In this document: positions 29,253-38,257 of the stretch, piece after piece
Position numbering within the stretch: position 1 is the stretch's first letter
Layout of the letters: each line of letters starts with the position of its first letter
Source of the DNA: Pseudomonas putida S13.1.2
GTDB taxonomy: Bacteria > Pseudomonadota > Gammaproteobacteria > Pseudomonadales > Pseudomonadaceae
NCBI RefSeq assembly: GCF_000498395.2
Contig: NZ_CP010979.1
Span: forward strand, 1,798,001 to 1,862,000
DNA length: 64,000 nt
Direction of reading: 5' to 3'
Translations under genes and position numbers: made by a program
Notes under the pieces: generated by a model
Seen by the model: the letters and a program-made list of their open reading frames with translations, nothing else
Told to the model about the DNA's origin: nothing
Database searches by the model: none

Positions 29253-30452
29253 TCATGGGGTACGGCGCAGCACCTCCCGGGTACGTGGCTGGCGCAACCT
29301 GAGCAGCGCATGGGCCAGCAGGCCGAACAGCAGCCCCCAGAACGCCGCCGACAGGCCAAGAAAGGCCACCCCCGAAGCAGTGACCAGGAAAGTGAACAGG
29401 CCTGCATCGCGCTCGCCTGGCTCGGCCAGGCTGCGGGCCAGGGCTTCGCTGATGGCGCCATACAGGGCAAGCCCGGCCAGGGCAGCGATCAGCGCAGCGG
29501 GAAAGGCTGCGAACAGTGACATCAACGTGGCACCGGCGATGCCCAGCAGCAGGTACAGCGCGCTGCCAGCCACCGCCGCCACATAGCGCCGCCGAGGGTT
29601 TTCATGGGCCTCATGGCCGGTGCACAGGCTGGCGGTAACCGCCGCCAGGTTCAGCCCGTGGCAGCCGAACGGCGCCAGCACGGCACCGGCCAGGGCACTG
29701 GCGCTGATCAACGGGCTGGCCGGTGTGGGGTAACCCGCATTGCGCAGCACCGCCATGCCCGGCATGAACTGCCCGGTCAGCGCCACCAGCACCATCGGCA
29801 GCGCCAGGCTGAATACCGCCGGCAGGCTGAACTGCGGCGTGATCCACTGCGGTGAGGCCAGCTCCAGCACCAGTGCCTCGCTACGGAATGCACCGCTGGC
29901 AACAGCCACCAGGGTGCCCACGCACAGCACCGCAGCCACCGCATAACGCGGCTGTACCCGGCGCATCAGCACGTAGGTGACAAACATCGCCAACACCAGC
30001 AACGGCTGCACTGGCAAGGCGCGGAACACCTCGATACCGAAACTGAACAGGATGCCGGCCTGCATGCCAGCGGCGATAGACCCCGGCAGCCGCGCGATGA
30101 TGCGGTCGAAGGCCCCGCTGATGCCGATCAGCAGCAGGACCAGGTTGGCCACCAGGTAGGCACCCACGGCCTGTTCCAGGCCGAGTTGCGGCAAAGCCGT
30201 GACCAGCAGCGCCGAGCCCGGGATCGACCAGGCGATTACTACCGGCACACGGTAGCGCAGGCTGAGCAGCGCACCGAGCACGGCACTGCCCATGGACACC
30301 GCCCACACCCAGGATGACAACTGCTTGTGGGACAGCCCGGCAGCTTCGGCGGCGTGGAAAATGATCACCAGCGGGCCGGCGTAAGAGATCATCGTGGCGA
30401 TGCAGCCAGCGACGATGGCGGACAGGGAGCTGTCCTTGATCAGGGTTTTCAT
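29253..30452 (-). CDS. benE: BenE, benzoate/H+ symporter
   Basis: This 399-residue inner-membrane protein of the BenE family has about twelve helices and the motifs GPLVIIFHAAEAAGLS and GQFMPGMAVLRNAGY. It imports benzoate with protons. I chose ATG at 30450-30452 (MKTLIKDSS); the sequence upstream is a REP region. The gap to catA2 is 160 bases and holds that REP. The gap to benF is 54 bases. It gives the cluster a second benzoate uptake system beside BenK. Confidence 0.93.
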   Translation of the reverse strand: MKTLIKDSSLSAIVAGCIATMISYAGPLVIIFHAAEAAGLSHKQLSSWVWAVSMGSAVLGALLSLRYRVPVVIAWSIPGSALLVTALPQLGLEQAVGAYLVANLVLLLIGISGAFDRIIARLPGSIAAGMQAGILFSFGIEVFRALPVQPLLVLAMFVTYVLMRRVQPRYAVAAVLCVGTLVAVASGAFRSEALVLELASPQWITPQFSLPAVFSLALPMVLVALTGQFMPGMAVLRNAGYPTPASPLISASALAGAVLAPFGCHGLNLAAVTASLCTGHEAHENPRRRYVAAVAGSALYLLLGIAGATLMSLFAAFPAALIAALAGLALYGAISEALARSLAEPGERDAGLFTFLVTASGVAFLGLSAAFWGLLFGLLAHALLRLRQPRTREVLRRTP

Positions 30453-30512
30453 GGCGCATCTCGCAAGGCATCGGCCGGCCTTTGTGGCTGGCTCTTGTTC
30501 TGGTGTTGGCGT

Positions 30513-30596
30513 CTTCGCGGGCTTGCCCGCTCCCACAGGTCCGGTGCACTGCCCCGGGTTCCCGCGCCCCCTGTGGGGGCGGGCAAGCCCGCGAAG
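30513..30596. repeat. REP-type inverted repeat pair between catA2 and benE
   Basis: CTTCGCGGGCTTGCCCGCTC at 30513 and its complement ending at 30596 flank a 29-base spacer. It sits inside the ben transcription unit and may stabilise the upstream part of the message or partly stop transcription. Confidence 0.9.
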
Positions 30597-30612
30597 AAGC
30601 CAACTCGGTGTA

Positions 30613-31527
30613 TCAGGCCTCCTGCAAAGCCCGTGGCCGTGCACTGCGCTGCTCATCTGTGCTGCCCTGGGCCTGCTGCAGCTGGAAATCGAACTTCAGC
30701 TGCGCATGCCGCCCCGCCGGCCCTTCGACAAACACCACCTCCCCCACCAGCCCATCGCGCGTGGCATAGGCAAAGTCATCCCACAGGTACGTGTCCCCCG
30801 ACAGGTTGATCTGCGTGGTCAGGTGCCGATGCCCCGGTGCCGAGATGAAGAAGTGCACGTGCGCCGGGCGCTGGCCATGGCGGCCCAGCAGGTCCAGGCA
30901 CTCTTGGGTCGGCCCCTGTGGGTCGCATCCGTAACCCGACGGCACGATGGAGCGTGCGCGGTAACGCCCTTCGGCATCGGTGACGATGCGACGGCGCAGG
31001 TTGTAATCGGACTGGCTCTGGTCGAAGAACGAATAGGTGCCACGGGTATTGGCATGCCACAGGTCGACGGTGGCCCCTGCCAGCGGTTGCCCTAGCGGGT
31101 CGAATACCTGGCCTTCCAGATGCATCAGCGTGGCCACGCCGTCTTCACTGCCATCGTCCATGCGCACTTCGCCGTGGGCGATGGGCGCGCCCGCCACATA
31201 CAGCGGGCCTTCGATGGTGCGTGGCGTACCGCCGGCAAGCCCTGCCTGCTGGTCCTTGGCGTCCTGCAACAGGTCAAGGAAGTGCTCGATGCCCAGGCCC
31301 GCCACCAGCAGCCCGGCCTCGCCGCGCCCGCCCAGGCGATTGAGGTAGTCGACGGCATGCCAGAACTCGTCCTCGCTGACTTCCAGGTCTTCGATCAACC
31401 GCGCGGTGTCTTGCAGCACGCGTTGCACAATACGCTTCAGGCGTGGGTTGCCATCATTGTTGGCAAAGCCTGCGGCCTCCTCGAAAAACCGCTGGACCTC
31501 GGCAGTGTGAGAAATTTTCACGGTCAT
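30613..31527 (-). CDS. catA2: Catechol 1,2-dioxygenase CatA2 (ben-linked)
   Basis: This 304-residue intradiol dioxygenase has a helical N-terminal linker domain. By alignment with known CatA, the Fe(III) ligands are Tyr165 (in RGTYSFF), Tyr199 (PSGYG), His223 and His225 (PAHVHFF). It converts catechol to cis,cis-muconate in the cytoplasm, directly following BenD's product. It lies between benK and benE, 30 bases from benK. A second CatA is expected elsewhere with catBC; no catB or catC is in this window. Length matches the family. Confidence 0.95.
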   Translation of the reverse strand: MTVKISHTAEVQRFFEEAAGFANNDGNPRLKRIVQRVLQDTARLIEDLEVSEDEFWHAVDYLNRLGGRGEAGLLVAGLGIEHFLDLLQDAKDQQAGLAGGTPRTIEGPLYVAGAPIAHGEVRMDDGSEDGVATLMHLEGQVFDPLGQPLAGATVDLWHANTRGTYSFFDQSQSDYNLRRRIVTDAEGRYRARSIVPSGYGCDPQGPTQECLDLLGRHGQRPAHVHFFISAPGHRHLTTQINLSGDTYLWDDFAYATRDGLVGEVVFVEGPAGRHAQLKFDFQLQQAQGSTDEQRSARPRALQEA

Positions 31528-31557
31528 GCGGGGTTACCTCATCTTGTTATTTTCGGG

Positions 31558-32886
31558 TTACGCCTGCGCCGTCATGGCCTGGGCTTGCCGACGGCCGCTG
31601 GCCAGGTGCACGGCCATGGCCAGGGCGGCAATCGCGCCAGGGACGGCGAAGGCGATGAAGTTGAGTTGCAGGGGCAGGTTGATGCCCATCAGTGCGCCGC
31701 CCAGCAAGGGGCCGACGATGGCGCCGTTGCGGCCGATACCCGAGGCCCAGCCAAGCCCCGTGGAACGCACCGACAGCCCATACATTTGCGCAGCGCCGGC
31801 ATACAGCAGGATCTGCGTACCAATGGTGGTGGCGCCGGCAATGAAGATCAGCAGGTACAACACCGGCATCGGGCTGTTGACGCCCAGCAAACTGATCGAC
31901 AATGCGGCGGCAATGAAGAACGCCACCTTGACCTTGACCAGGTTGTAACGGTCGCCCAGCCAGCCACCGAGGATCGCCCCGGCCATGCCGCCAAAGTTCA
32001 ACGCCAGCAGGAACGACAGGCTGGACCCAAGGCTGTAGCCAGCATTGGCCATCAGTTTCGGCAGCCACGAGCTGAGTGCGTAAACCATCAGCAGGCAGCA
32101 GAAGAACGCCAGCCACAACGCCAGGGTGCGAACGGCCAGGCCGTTGCGGAACAGCTCCAGTACCGAGGCCCCGCTGCCTTTGCGGTCAGCCGCCTGCAGT
32201 ACGTCATCGGCCTGCACATCGCAGTCCGGGTCCAACCGCTTGAGCAGTTTGCGCGCTTCATCGCTGCGGCCCTGGCGCACCAGAAAGCCGATGGATTCCG
32301 GCAGGTAGTAGAGGATCACCGGCAACAGCAACAGTGGCACTGCAGCTGCGAAGAACATCGACTCCCAACCGAAGCGCGGCAGCATGAAGATGCCAACGCC
32401 CGCCGAAAGCATGCCGCCCACCGAATAACCGCTGAACATGATCGCCACCAGCGTACTGCGCAGGCGCTTGGGCGCGTACTCGTTCATCAGCGCCACAGCG
32501 TTGGGCATCAGGCCGCCACAGCCCAGGCCGGCAATGAAGCGGTAGATGCCAAACTCGCTCGGGCTAGTGGCGAAGCCATTGAGGATGGTCGCCCCCGAGA
32601 ACAAGGCGAAACAGATGGCAATGCCCTTCTTGCGCCCGATGCGATCGGCCAAACTGCCGAAAGCCAGGGCGCCGAACATCATGCCGAACAGCGCGTAACT
32701 GCCCAGCGCACCGGCCTGCAGCGGGGTCAGGCCCCATTCTTTCATGATGACCGGCAGTACCACGCCGTAGATGAACAGGTCATACCCGTCGAAGATCAGC
32801 AGCAGGCCGCACCAGGCCATGACCATCCAGTGGAACGGGGTGAAACGCGCGTTATCGATGATCGGGTGTACGTCAAGGGTTCGCAT
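31558..32886 (-). CDS. benK: BenK, MFS benzoate transporter
   Basis: This 442-residue protein has twelve membrane helices. It shows the aromatic acid:H+ symporter features FDGYDLFIYGVVLP in helix 1 (functional Asp) and LADRIGRKKG in the loop between helices 2 and 3. It takes benzoate up across the inner membrane. It is 57 bases after benD and 30 before catA2. Its ATG at 32884-32886 starts MRTLDVHPII. Confidence 0.95.
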   Translation of the reverse strand: MRTLDVHPIIDNARFTPFHWMVMAWCGLLLIFDGYDLFIYGVVLPVIMKEWGLTPLQAGALGSYALFGMMFGALAFGSLADRIGRKKGIAICFALFSGATILNGFATSPSEFGIYRFIAGLGCGGLMPNAVALMNEYAPKRLRSTLVAIMFSGYSVGGMLSAGVGIFMLPRFGWESMFFAAAVPLLLLPVILYYLPESIGFLVRQGRSDEARKLLKRLDPDCDVQADDVLQAADRKGSGASVLELFRNGLAVRTLALWLAFFCCLLMVYALSSWLPKLMANAGYSLGSSLSFLLALNFGGMAGAILGGWLGDRYNLVKVKVAFFIAAALSISLLGVNSPMPVLYLLIFIAGATTIGTQILLYAGAAQMYGLSVRSTGLGWASGIGRNGAIVGPLLGGALMGINLPLQLNFIAFAVPGAIAALAMAVHLASGRRQAQAMTAQA

Positions 32887-32943
32887 GGCATCTGTCGCTC
32901 TTGTTTTTGTTGTGGAGGAAAGCTGTTGCCGTGAGGTTGCTGC

Positions 32944-33705
32944 TCAACCGAGGTCGCCGCCCCCTACCGGCAGGGTCACGCCGGTGATGTACGAGGCCTC
33001 GTCCGACGCCAGGAACAGGATCGCGCCCACTTGCTCGTCGATGCTGCCGTAGCGGTGCATCAGGCTGCTGTCGAGGGTCTGGTCGACGATCTGCTGGTAC
33101 CAGTGTTTTTCCTGCTCGCTCTGCTCTGCACTGTTGCGTGGTACGCGCCGGGGCGGCGCTTCGGTGCCGCCGGGCGCGGTGGCGTTGACACGGATGCCAC
33201 GGCCAGCAGTTTCGAAGGCCAGGCAGGCGGTAAGTGCATTGACGCCGCCTTTGGCAGCGCCATAGGGCACACGGTTAACGCCACGGGTGGCGATGGACGA
33301 AACGTTGACGATGGCGCCGCTGCCGCGTTCAAGCATGTAGGGCAGCGCGGCGTGGCAGCACCACAGGGTGGGGAACAGCGAACGGCGCACTTCGGCCTCG
33401 ATCTGCTCGACCTCGTAGTGTTCGAAAGGCTTGGCCCAGATAGTGCCGCCTACGTTATTGACCAGGATGTCGAGGCGGCCAAAGGTTTCCACCGCACTGG
33501 CCATGACCCGGGCGCAGTCGGTGTGTTGCTCCAGGTCGGCGGTGAGGGTGAGCATGCCTTCGCCAGCCAGCTCGTGGACCAGTTCGGAACGGTCGACCGC
33601 CACCACTTGCGCGCCTTCGGCCTTGAGCCGCCAGCACACGCCCCGGCCGATGCCTTGCGCGGCACCGGTGACCAGGGCGACCTTGCCTTGGAATCTGTTG
33701 TTCAT
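32944..33705 (-). CDS. benD: BenD, benzoate cis-diol dehydrogenase
   Basis: This 253-residue SDR protein has TGAAQGIG at 13-20, NNVGG near 83, Ser136/137 and Tyr148-x3-Lys152. It oxidises and decarboxylates the benzoate cis-1,2-diol to catechol with NAD+. I chose ATG at 33703-33705 (MNNRFQGKV); a farther start at 33759 runs through REP DNA. A 145-base gap with a REP pair separates it from benC, which is unusual inside a tight operon. Confidence 0.96.
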   Translation of the reverse strand: MNNRFQGKVALVTGAAQGIGRGVCWRLKAEGAQVVAVDRSELVHELAGEGMLTLTADLEQHTDCARVMASAVETFGRLDILVNNVGGTIWAKPFEHYEVEQIEAEVRRSLFPTLWCCHAALPYMLERGSGAIVNVSSIATRGVNRVPYGAAKGGVNALTACLAFETAGRGIRVNATAPGGTEAPPRRVPRNSAEQSEQEKHWYQQIVDQTLDSSLMHRYGSIDEQVGAILFLASDEASYITGVTLPVGGGDLG

Positions 33706-33759
33706 ATGTTTTTCCTGCTTGACCCGGTTAATGGCAATTGGGAGGGCTGCGCCCTCCAT

Positions 33760-33820
33760 CGCGACGCAAGGCCGCTCCTACATGGATCGTGTTTCCCTGT
33801 AGGAGCGGCCTTGCGTCGCG
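33760..33820. repeat. REP-type inverted repeat between benC and benD
   Basis: Perfect 23-base arms at 33760-33782 and 33798-33820 (core GACGCAAGGCCGCTCCTACA) are separated by 15 bases. The hairpin lies 54 bases before the benD start, inside the catabolic operon, and could lower benD expression or mark an mRNA end. Confidence 0.9.
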
Positions 33821-33850
33821 AAAGGGCCGCAGCGCGGCCCCGGCGATCTG

Positions 33851-34861
33851 TCAGGCCGCTGCCGCGAACTTCTCGTAGTAGAAGTTGGCCGGGGTAATGC
33901 CCTGCTCGCGCACGTACTGGCTGACCGCCTCGACCATCGGCGGCGGCCCGCACAGGTACACATCCACATCACCGTCGTTGAGGTGGCGTGGCTCGATGTG
34001 CTGGGTCACGTAGCCCTTTTGTGGGTACTGGCTGTCCGGGTTGGCCACACAAGCGCTGTAGGTAAAGTTGGGGATGCGCGCCGCCAGTGCTTGCAGGCGG
34101 TCGAGCTCGACCAGGTCGAAGTCGTTGGTCACGCCATAGATCAGGTGCAGCGGGTGCTCACTGCCCTGCTCGGCGATTTTCTCCAGCATCGCGGTGAACG
34201 GTGCCAGGCCGGTACCGCCGGCCAACAGCAACAGCGGGCGCTGGATCGGCCGCAGGTAGAAGCTGCCCAGCGGCCCGGCCAGGCTCATGCTGTCGCCGGC
34301 TTTCGCCAGGTTGGTCAGGAAGCTGCTCATCAACCCGCCCGGTACGTTGCGGATCAGGAAGCTGACTTCGCCGCCCTTCTGCAACGAACTGAACGAATAG
34401 GCGCGGCTCTGCTCGCTGCCCGGCACCTTGAGGTTGACGTACTGCCCCGGCAGGAAGGCAAGGCGGCTTAACGCTTCACCCTTGATAGACAGGGCAATGG
34501 TGCTGGCCGACAGTTGGCGCACATCGCTGATGGCGGCCTCGAAGCTGGCCTGTTCGGTCTTGCACAGCTGCGACGAAGCAGGGATGCGGATGACGCAGTC
34601 GCTTTCAGCGCGCATCTGGCAGGTCAGTACGTAGCCTTCGGCAATTTCGTCTTCGTTCAGGGCATCTTCGATGAAGTTGTCGCCCAGGTCATAGCGGCCG
34701 GATTCGGCCTTGCACTTGCAGGTCCCACAGGCGCCGTCGCGGCAGTCCAGCGGGATGTTGATGCCCTGGCGGTAGGCAGCGTCAGCCACGGTTTCATGGC
34801 CGGCAGCTTCGATGAAGCGGGTGACCCCGTCTTCGAAATTCAGTGCGATCTGGTAGCTCAT
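33851..34861 (-). CDS. benC: BenC, benzoate dioxygenase reductase
   Basis: This 336-residue protein has an N-terminal plant-type [2Fe-2S] ferredoxin with Cys40, Cys45, Cys48 and Cys81. It is followed by an FAD domain (RAYSFSS) and an NADH domain (GGTGLAPF). It passes electrons from NADH to the Rieske centre of BenAB. ATG is at 34859-34861 (MSYQIALNF). It lies 72 bases after benB. All four cysteines are present, so it should be active. Confidence 0.96.
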   Translation of the reverse strand: MSYQIALNFEDGVTRFIEAAGHETVADAAYRQGINIPLDCRDGACGTCKCKAESGRYDLGDNFIEDALNEDEIAEGYVLTCQMRAESDCVIRIPASSQLCKTEQASFEAAISDVRQLSASTIALSIKGEALSRLAFLPGQYVNLKVPGSEQSRAYSFSSLQKGGEVSFLIRNVPGGLMSSFLTNLAKAGDSMSLAGPLGSFYLRPIQRPLLLLAGGTGLAPFTAMLEKIAEQGSEHPLHLIYGVTNDFDLVELDRLQALAARIPNFTYSACVANPDSQYPQKGYVTQHIEPRHLNDGDVDVYLCGPPPMVEAVSQYVREQGITPANFYYEKFAAAA

Positions 34862-34933
34862 GTTGCACCTCGCAGGCGAGCCGGCCCGCAGCGCGTCGCA
34901 TGACGCACCGGGCAGTGCTCGCAAAACCCTGTA

Positions 34934-35419
34934 TCAGATGTGGTAGATGTCGATGACCTGGCGCACGTAATCGTTCTTCAGCACCACTTTCTTGGCCTTG
35001 ATCAACGGCTGTTCGCCGCGCAGGTCGAGGGTGTAGAAACTGGTGCCGAAGTAACTGTCCGTGGTCTTGTAGCGGAAGCTCAGGGTGTGCCAGTTGAAAC
35101 GCACCTGGCAGCTGCCCTCGCCCTGCTCGACGATCTCGATGTTGCTGATGTTGTGCGAAGTGCGGGTATCAGGCACGGTCGCACTGGAGCGCTCGGTCTT
35201 GATACGGAACACGCGGTCTTCCAGGCCGCCACGGTTGCCGTACCAGATCAGCGAGATTTCGCTTTGCGGGTCTTCGGTGAGGGTGTCGTCATCGTCCCAG
35301 CTCGGCATCCAGAAGCTGGCATCGCTGGCGTACAGTTCCAGCCACTGGTCCCACTGGGCGTCGTCCAGGTAGCGCGCTTCGCGGTAGAGGAAGTCGCGCA
35401 CGGTCTCATAAAGGCTCAT
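34934..35419 (-). CDS. benB: BenB, benzoate dioxygenase small subunit
   Basis: This 161-residue protein belongs to the SnoaL-like beta subunit fold of ring-hydroxylating dioxygenases ([17 protein letters not shown] near the start, [12 protein letters not shown] in the middle, [12 protein letters not shown] near the end). It holds the alpha subunits together in the hexamer. ATG overlaps the benA stop (ATGA at 35416-35419), so translation is coupled and balances alpha and beta subunits. Confidence 0.96.
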   Translation of the reverse strand: MSLYETVRDFLYREARYLDDAQWDQWLELYASDASFWMPSWDDDDTLTEDPQSEISLIWYGNRGGLEDRVFRIKTERSSATVPDTRTSHNISNIEIVEQGEGSCQVRFNWHTLSFRYKTTDSYFGTSFYTLDLRGEQPLIKAKKVVLKNDYVRQVIDIYHI

Positions 35420-36774
35420 TGCACGGCCTCCACAGGGATCAGTTGCTGGTCGTCCTTCAGCGCCTGGATCATGGTGTCTTGCCAGTACTTGTGCTGCAGC
35501 ACGAACAGGCCTTCGTCTTCGGTGCGCACGCCGGACAACAACGGCTTGAGGTCGATTTCCCTGGCCGCTTCATCGGCGCCGTCCACCCAGTGGGCTGCAC
35601 CACGGGACATGTCGTTCCAGCCGGTACCACCGCCGTAGCCGGTCTGGCACGAGCGGAACTCTTCCAGGTCGTCCGGGGTGGCCATGCCGCTGACGTTGAA
35701 GAAGTCTTCGTACTGGCGGATGCGCTTGGCGCGGGCATCGGCGCTCTCGCCTTTGGGGGCGATGCAGTAGATGGTGATTTCAGTCTTGTTCACCGAAATC
35801 GGCCGGGCAACGCGGATCTGCGAGCTGAACTGGTCCATCAGGTACACGTTCGGGTACAGGCACAGGTTGCGCGAGTTCTCGATCATCCAGTCGGCACGCG
35901 CCTGGCCGAAGTCGGCGGCCAGCTGGTCGCGGCGCTCATAGGCCGGGCGGTCTTCCGGGTTGGCCCAGCGGGTCCACAGCAGCAAGTGGCCGTGGTCGAA
36001 GGAGTAGAAGCCGCCGCCTTGCTTGGCCCAGGCACCGGCGCTCATGGTCTTGATCTCGTCGCCCGCCTCGCGCTGCTTGCGCTGGTTCTGGGTAGCGGCG
36101 TAGTTCCAGTGCACGGAGCTGACGTGGTAGCCGTCGGCGCCGTTCTCGGCAGTGAGTTTCCAGTTGCCTTCGTAGATGTACGAGCTGGCGCCGCGCAGCA
36201 CTTCCAGGCCTTCCGGCGACTGGTCGACGATCATGTCAATGATCTTGGCCGATTCACCCAAGTGCTCCACCAGCGGTTTCACATCGGCATTCAGGCTGCC
36301 GAACAAAAAGCCCCGGTACGACTCGAAGCGCGCCACCTTGGTCAGGTCGTGGGAGCCGTCGCAGTTGAAGCTGTCGGGGTAGCCGGCGTTGCTCGGGTCT
36401 TTCACCTTCAGCAGTTTGCCGCTGTTGTTGAACGTCCAGCCGTGGAACGGGCAGGTATAGCTGGAGCGGTTCCCACGCTTGTGCCGGCACAGCATGGCAC
36501 CGCGGTGGCTGCAGGCGTTGAGGAAGGCATTGAGCTCACCGTCCTTGTTGCGCGCGATGAAAATCGGCTGGCGCCCCATGGTCAGGGTGAGGAAGTCGTT
36601 TTTCTCGGGGATCTGGCTTTCGTGGGCCAGGTAGATCCAGTTGCCCTCGAAGATGTGTTTCATTTCCAGGTCGAACAGGCGTGGGTCAGTGAACATCTCG
36701 CGCTTGCAGCGGTAGATGCCCTTTTCACGGTCGTCCTCGAGCATGGCATTGAGGTAGTCGAATCCCAGGGACAT
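35416..36774 (-). CDS. benA: BenA, benzoate dioxygenase large subunit
   Basis: The 452-residue alpha subunit has Rieske ligands Cys88-x-His90 and Cys108-x2-His111, bridging Asp214, and Fe(II) ligands His217 and His222 in [13 protein letters not shown]. It adds O2 across C1-C2 of benzoate. I chose the ATG at 36772-36774 (MSLGFDYL) instead of one five codons earlier, because GGAG lies 9 bases upstream of the second. It is the first gene of the operon, behind the BenR sites at 36838-36873. Confidence 0.97.
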   Translation of the reverse strand: MSLGFDYLNAMLEDDREKGIYRCKREMFTDPRLFDLEMKHIFEGNWIYLAHESQIPEKNDFLTLTMGRQPIFIARNKDGELNAFLNACSHRGAMLCRHKRGNRSSYTCPFHGWTFNNSGKLLKVKDPSNAGYPDSFNCDGSHDLTKVARFESYRGFLFGSLNADVKPLVEHLGESAKIIDMIVDQSPEGLEVLRGASSYIYEGNWKLTAENGADGYHVSSVHWNYAATQNQRKQREAGDEIKTMSAGAWAKQGGGFYSFDHGHLLLWTRWANPEDRPAYERRDQLAADFGQARADWMIENSRNLCLYPNVYLMDQFSSQIRVARPISVNKTEITIYCIAPKGESADARAKRIRQYEDFFNVSGMATPDDLEEFRSCQTGYGGGTGWNDMSRGAAHWVDGADEAAREIDLKPLLSGVRTEDEGLFVLQHKYWQDTMIQALKDDQQLIPVEAVQ

Positions 36775-36810
36775 GGCCAGGGTCTCCATTGTTATTGTTT
36801 AGACCTGGTC

Positions 36811-36873
36811 AGGTTAGGGAGACGACTGGCGGGGGACTATCCGGATTGTGCAGAGTGCTATCCAGTTTTTATG
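36811..36873 (-). promoter_or_regulatory. benA promoter with two BenR/XylS-type boxes
   Basis: On the minus strand, TGCACAATCCGGATA (36838-36852) matches TGCA-N6-GGNTA exactly. A second box CATAAAAACTGGATA (36859-36873) lies six bases upstream in the same direction, with a degenerate first half. A candidate -10 TAACCT (36811-36816) follows the proximal box after 21 bases. As I recall it, the XylS-dependent Pm promoter of the TOL plasmid has the same spacing. BenR from the divergent-side gene at 36921 is the likely activator, with benzoate as effector. Confidence 0.8.
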
Positions 36874-36920
36874 TTGCTGCTGCACGAGCTTTGCATGTTC
36901 TTGCAACCTGCAAGCGCGTC

Positions 36921-37883
36921 TTACCCCCGGCGCTTGAATGTCTGCGACGGCAGCTCGCCAAATTGCTGCCGATACACCTCGGAGAACCGGCCTAGATGAA
37001 GGAAGCCGTAATCCAGGGCAAGCTCGGTCACACTGCGCACACCGCAAGTCGGGTCGTTCAGGCACGCATGCACCCGTTCCAGTTTGCGCTGGCGCACGTA
37101 ATGCTTGGGTGTAGTGCCCAGGTGCTGGTCGAACAACGCATACAGCGAACGCAAACTCATGCACGCCTGCTCTGCCAGCACTTCAGCTGACAGCTCCAGT
37201 TTCAGGTTGCGCTCGATGTAATCAAGAATGCGCTCAAGGCCGGCCTGCGGTGCGCTCAGGCTCTCGCGACGAATGTTGGTGCTCATCAGGGTGAGCAACT
37301 TGCTGGCGACAATCTGGCTATAGTGGCCCTGCACCCTGGGCAGCGAATCGCTCACCTCCGCTTCATGGCAAACCATGGCCAGCAGGTTCACGAACCCGTC
37401 CAGTTCATCCAGGCGGTAATGATTGCGCAAGAACCGCACGCCCCCGTCGGGCCGGTGCCAGCGCTGTTCATCACAGATCGAATCCAGCAGCCGGGTTGGC
37501 ACCTTGAGGATGAACTTCTCGCAGTCTTCCGAATAGGTCAGGTCAACCGGATCATCCGGGTTGATCAGCAGCAGCTCGCCCGGCACCAGGTGCTGCTCGC
37601 GTTTGTGCCCGCGCCACAGGCAGTTGCCGTTGAGCAACACTTGCAGGTGATAGATGGTTTCCAGCGCCGGCGAGGTCACGCGCACGCTGCCGCCGTAGCT
37701 GATGCGGCACAGGTCGAGTTCGGCGAACTTGCGGTGGCTGAGGCTAGCCTGGGGATGAGTGGTACGGGACAGACCGATGCAGTGCTGCCCTACATGCTGG
37801 TTCACATAATCGGACACAGCATAAGGGTCGGCGTGGTGAAACACGCTACTGCGCTCGCTCAGCAGGCGACTTTCCATAGGCAA
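36921..37883 (-). CDS. benR: BenR, AraC/XylS-family activator of the ben operon
   Basis: This 320-residue protein has an N-terminal effector domain (cupin-like; ETIYHLQVLLNGNCLWRG). The C-terminal AraC domain (~215-320; SLRSLYALFDQHLGTTPKHYVRQRKLERV and VTELALDYGFLHLGRFSEVYRQQFGELPSQTFKRR) closely recalls XylS. Starts at the first ATG (37883) or two codons later (37877) are both possible. The gene is upstream of benA on the same strand, with the two XylS-type boxes in between. Benzoate as effector is known for the family. Confidence 0.95.
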   Translation of the reverse strand: MPMESRLLSERSSVFHHADPYAVSDYVNQHVGQHCIGLSRTTHPQASLSHRKFAELDLCRISYGGSVRVTSPALETIYHLQVLLNGNCLWRGHKREQHLVPGELLLINPDDPVDLTYSEDCEKFILKVPTRLLDSICDEQRWHRPDGGVRFLRNHYRLDELDGFVNLLAMVCHEAEVSDSLPRVQGHYSQIVASKLLTLMSTNIRRESLSAPQAGLERILDYIERNLKLELSAEVLAEQACMSLRSLYALFDQHLGTTPKHYVRQRKLERVHACLNDPTCGVRSVTELALDYGFLHLGRFSEVYRQQFGELPSQTFKRRG

Positions 37884-38257
37884 GGCACTCGGTATCGTTA
37901 TTGTTCTGGTCGCCGCTTCCTACGGCCTTGTGGGCGGTGGTTGCGGTCGTCACGGTCATTCTATCGGGCCGGTTGCGGATAGCGGGGGCAGGCGACAACC
38001 GGTGGATGGGCACACTACAGCAAAATGGCGGGGGTTGAGCAATGCGGCGATGGGATTGGATGGGCGGATAGCGGGCAAGCCAGATGGAGCTGGCGTTCGT
38101 TTATCGAACAGTATTTTCCTGTACCGGCCGCTTCGGGAGTAAACCCGCGCGAGACCGGTAATATTCCGGGTCTACCAGAAACAGCTTGCAACCAAACCAC
38201 CCTGCCATTCGGTCACTTTTTCAACACCCGGCGCAGTGCTTCTGCTAGAAAGCGCAC
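37884..38257. other. Intergenic region with no gene seen
   Basis: These 374 bases lie between the divergent benR and alpha/beta hydrolase genes. They contain only a decayed REP half near 38119-38152 (CTGTACCGGCCGCTTCGGGA). Promoters for both genes must lie here, but I could not assign them. Confidence 0.6.

Noticed and set aside
31120..32934. 604-codon open frame on the plus strand
   Set aside because: Antisense to catA2 and benK, with biased composition. The ben genes on the other strand have full catalytic or transport motifs.
35419..36999. 526-codon open frame on the plus strand
   Set aside because: Antisense to benA and into the benA promoter. Residue content is that of a mirror frame.
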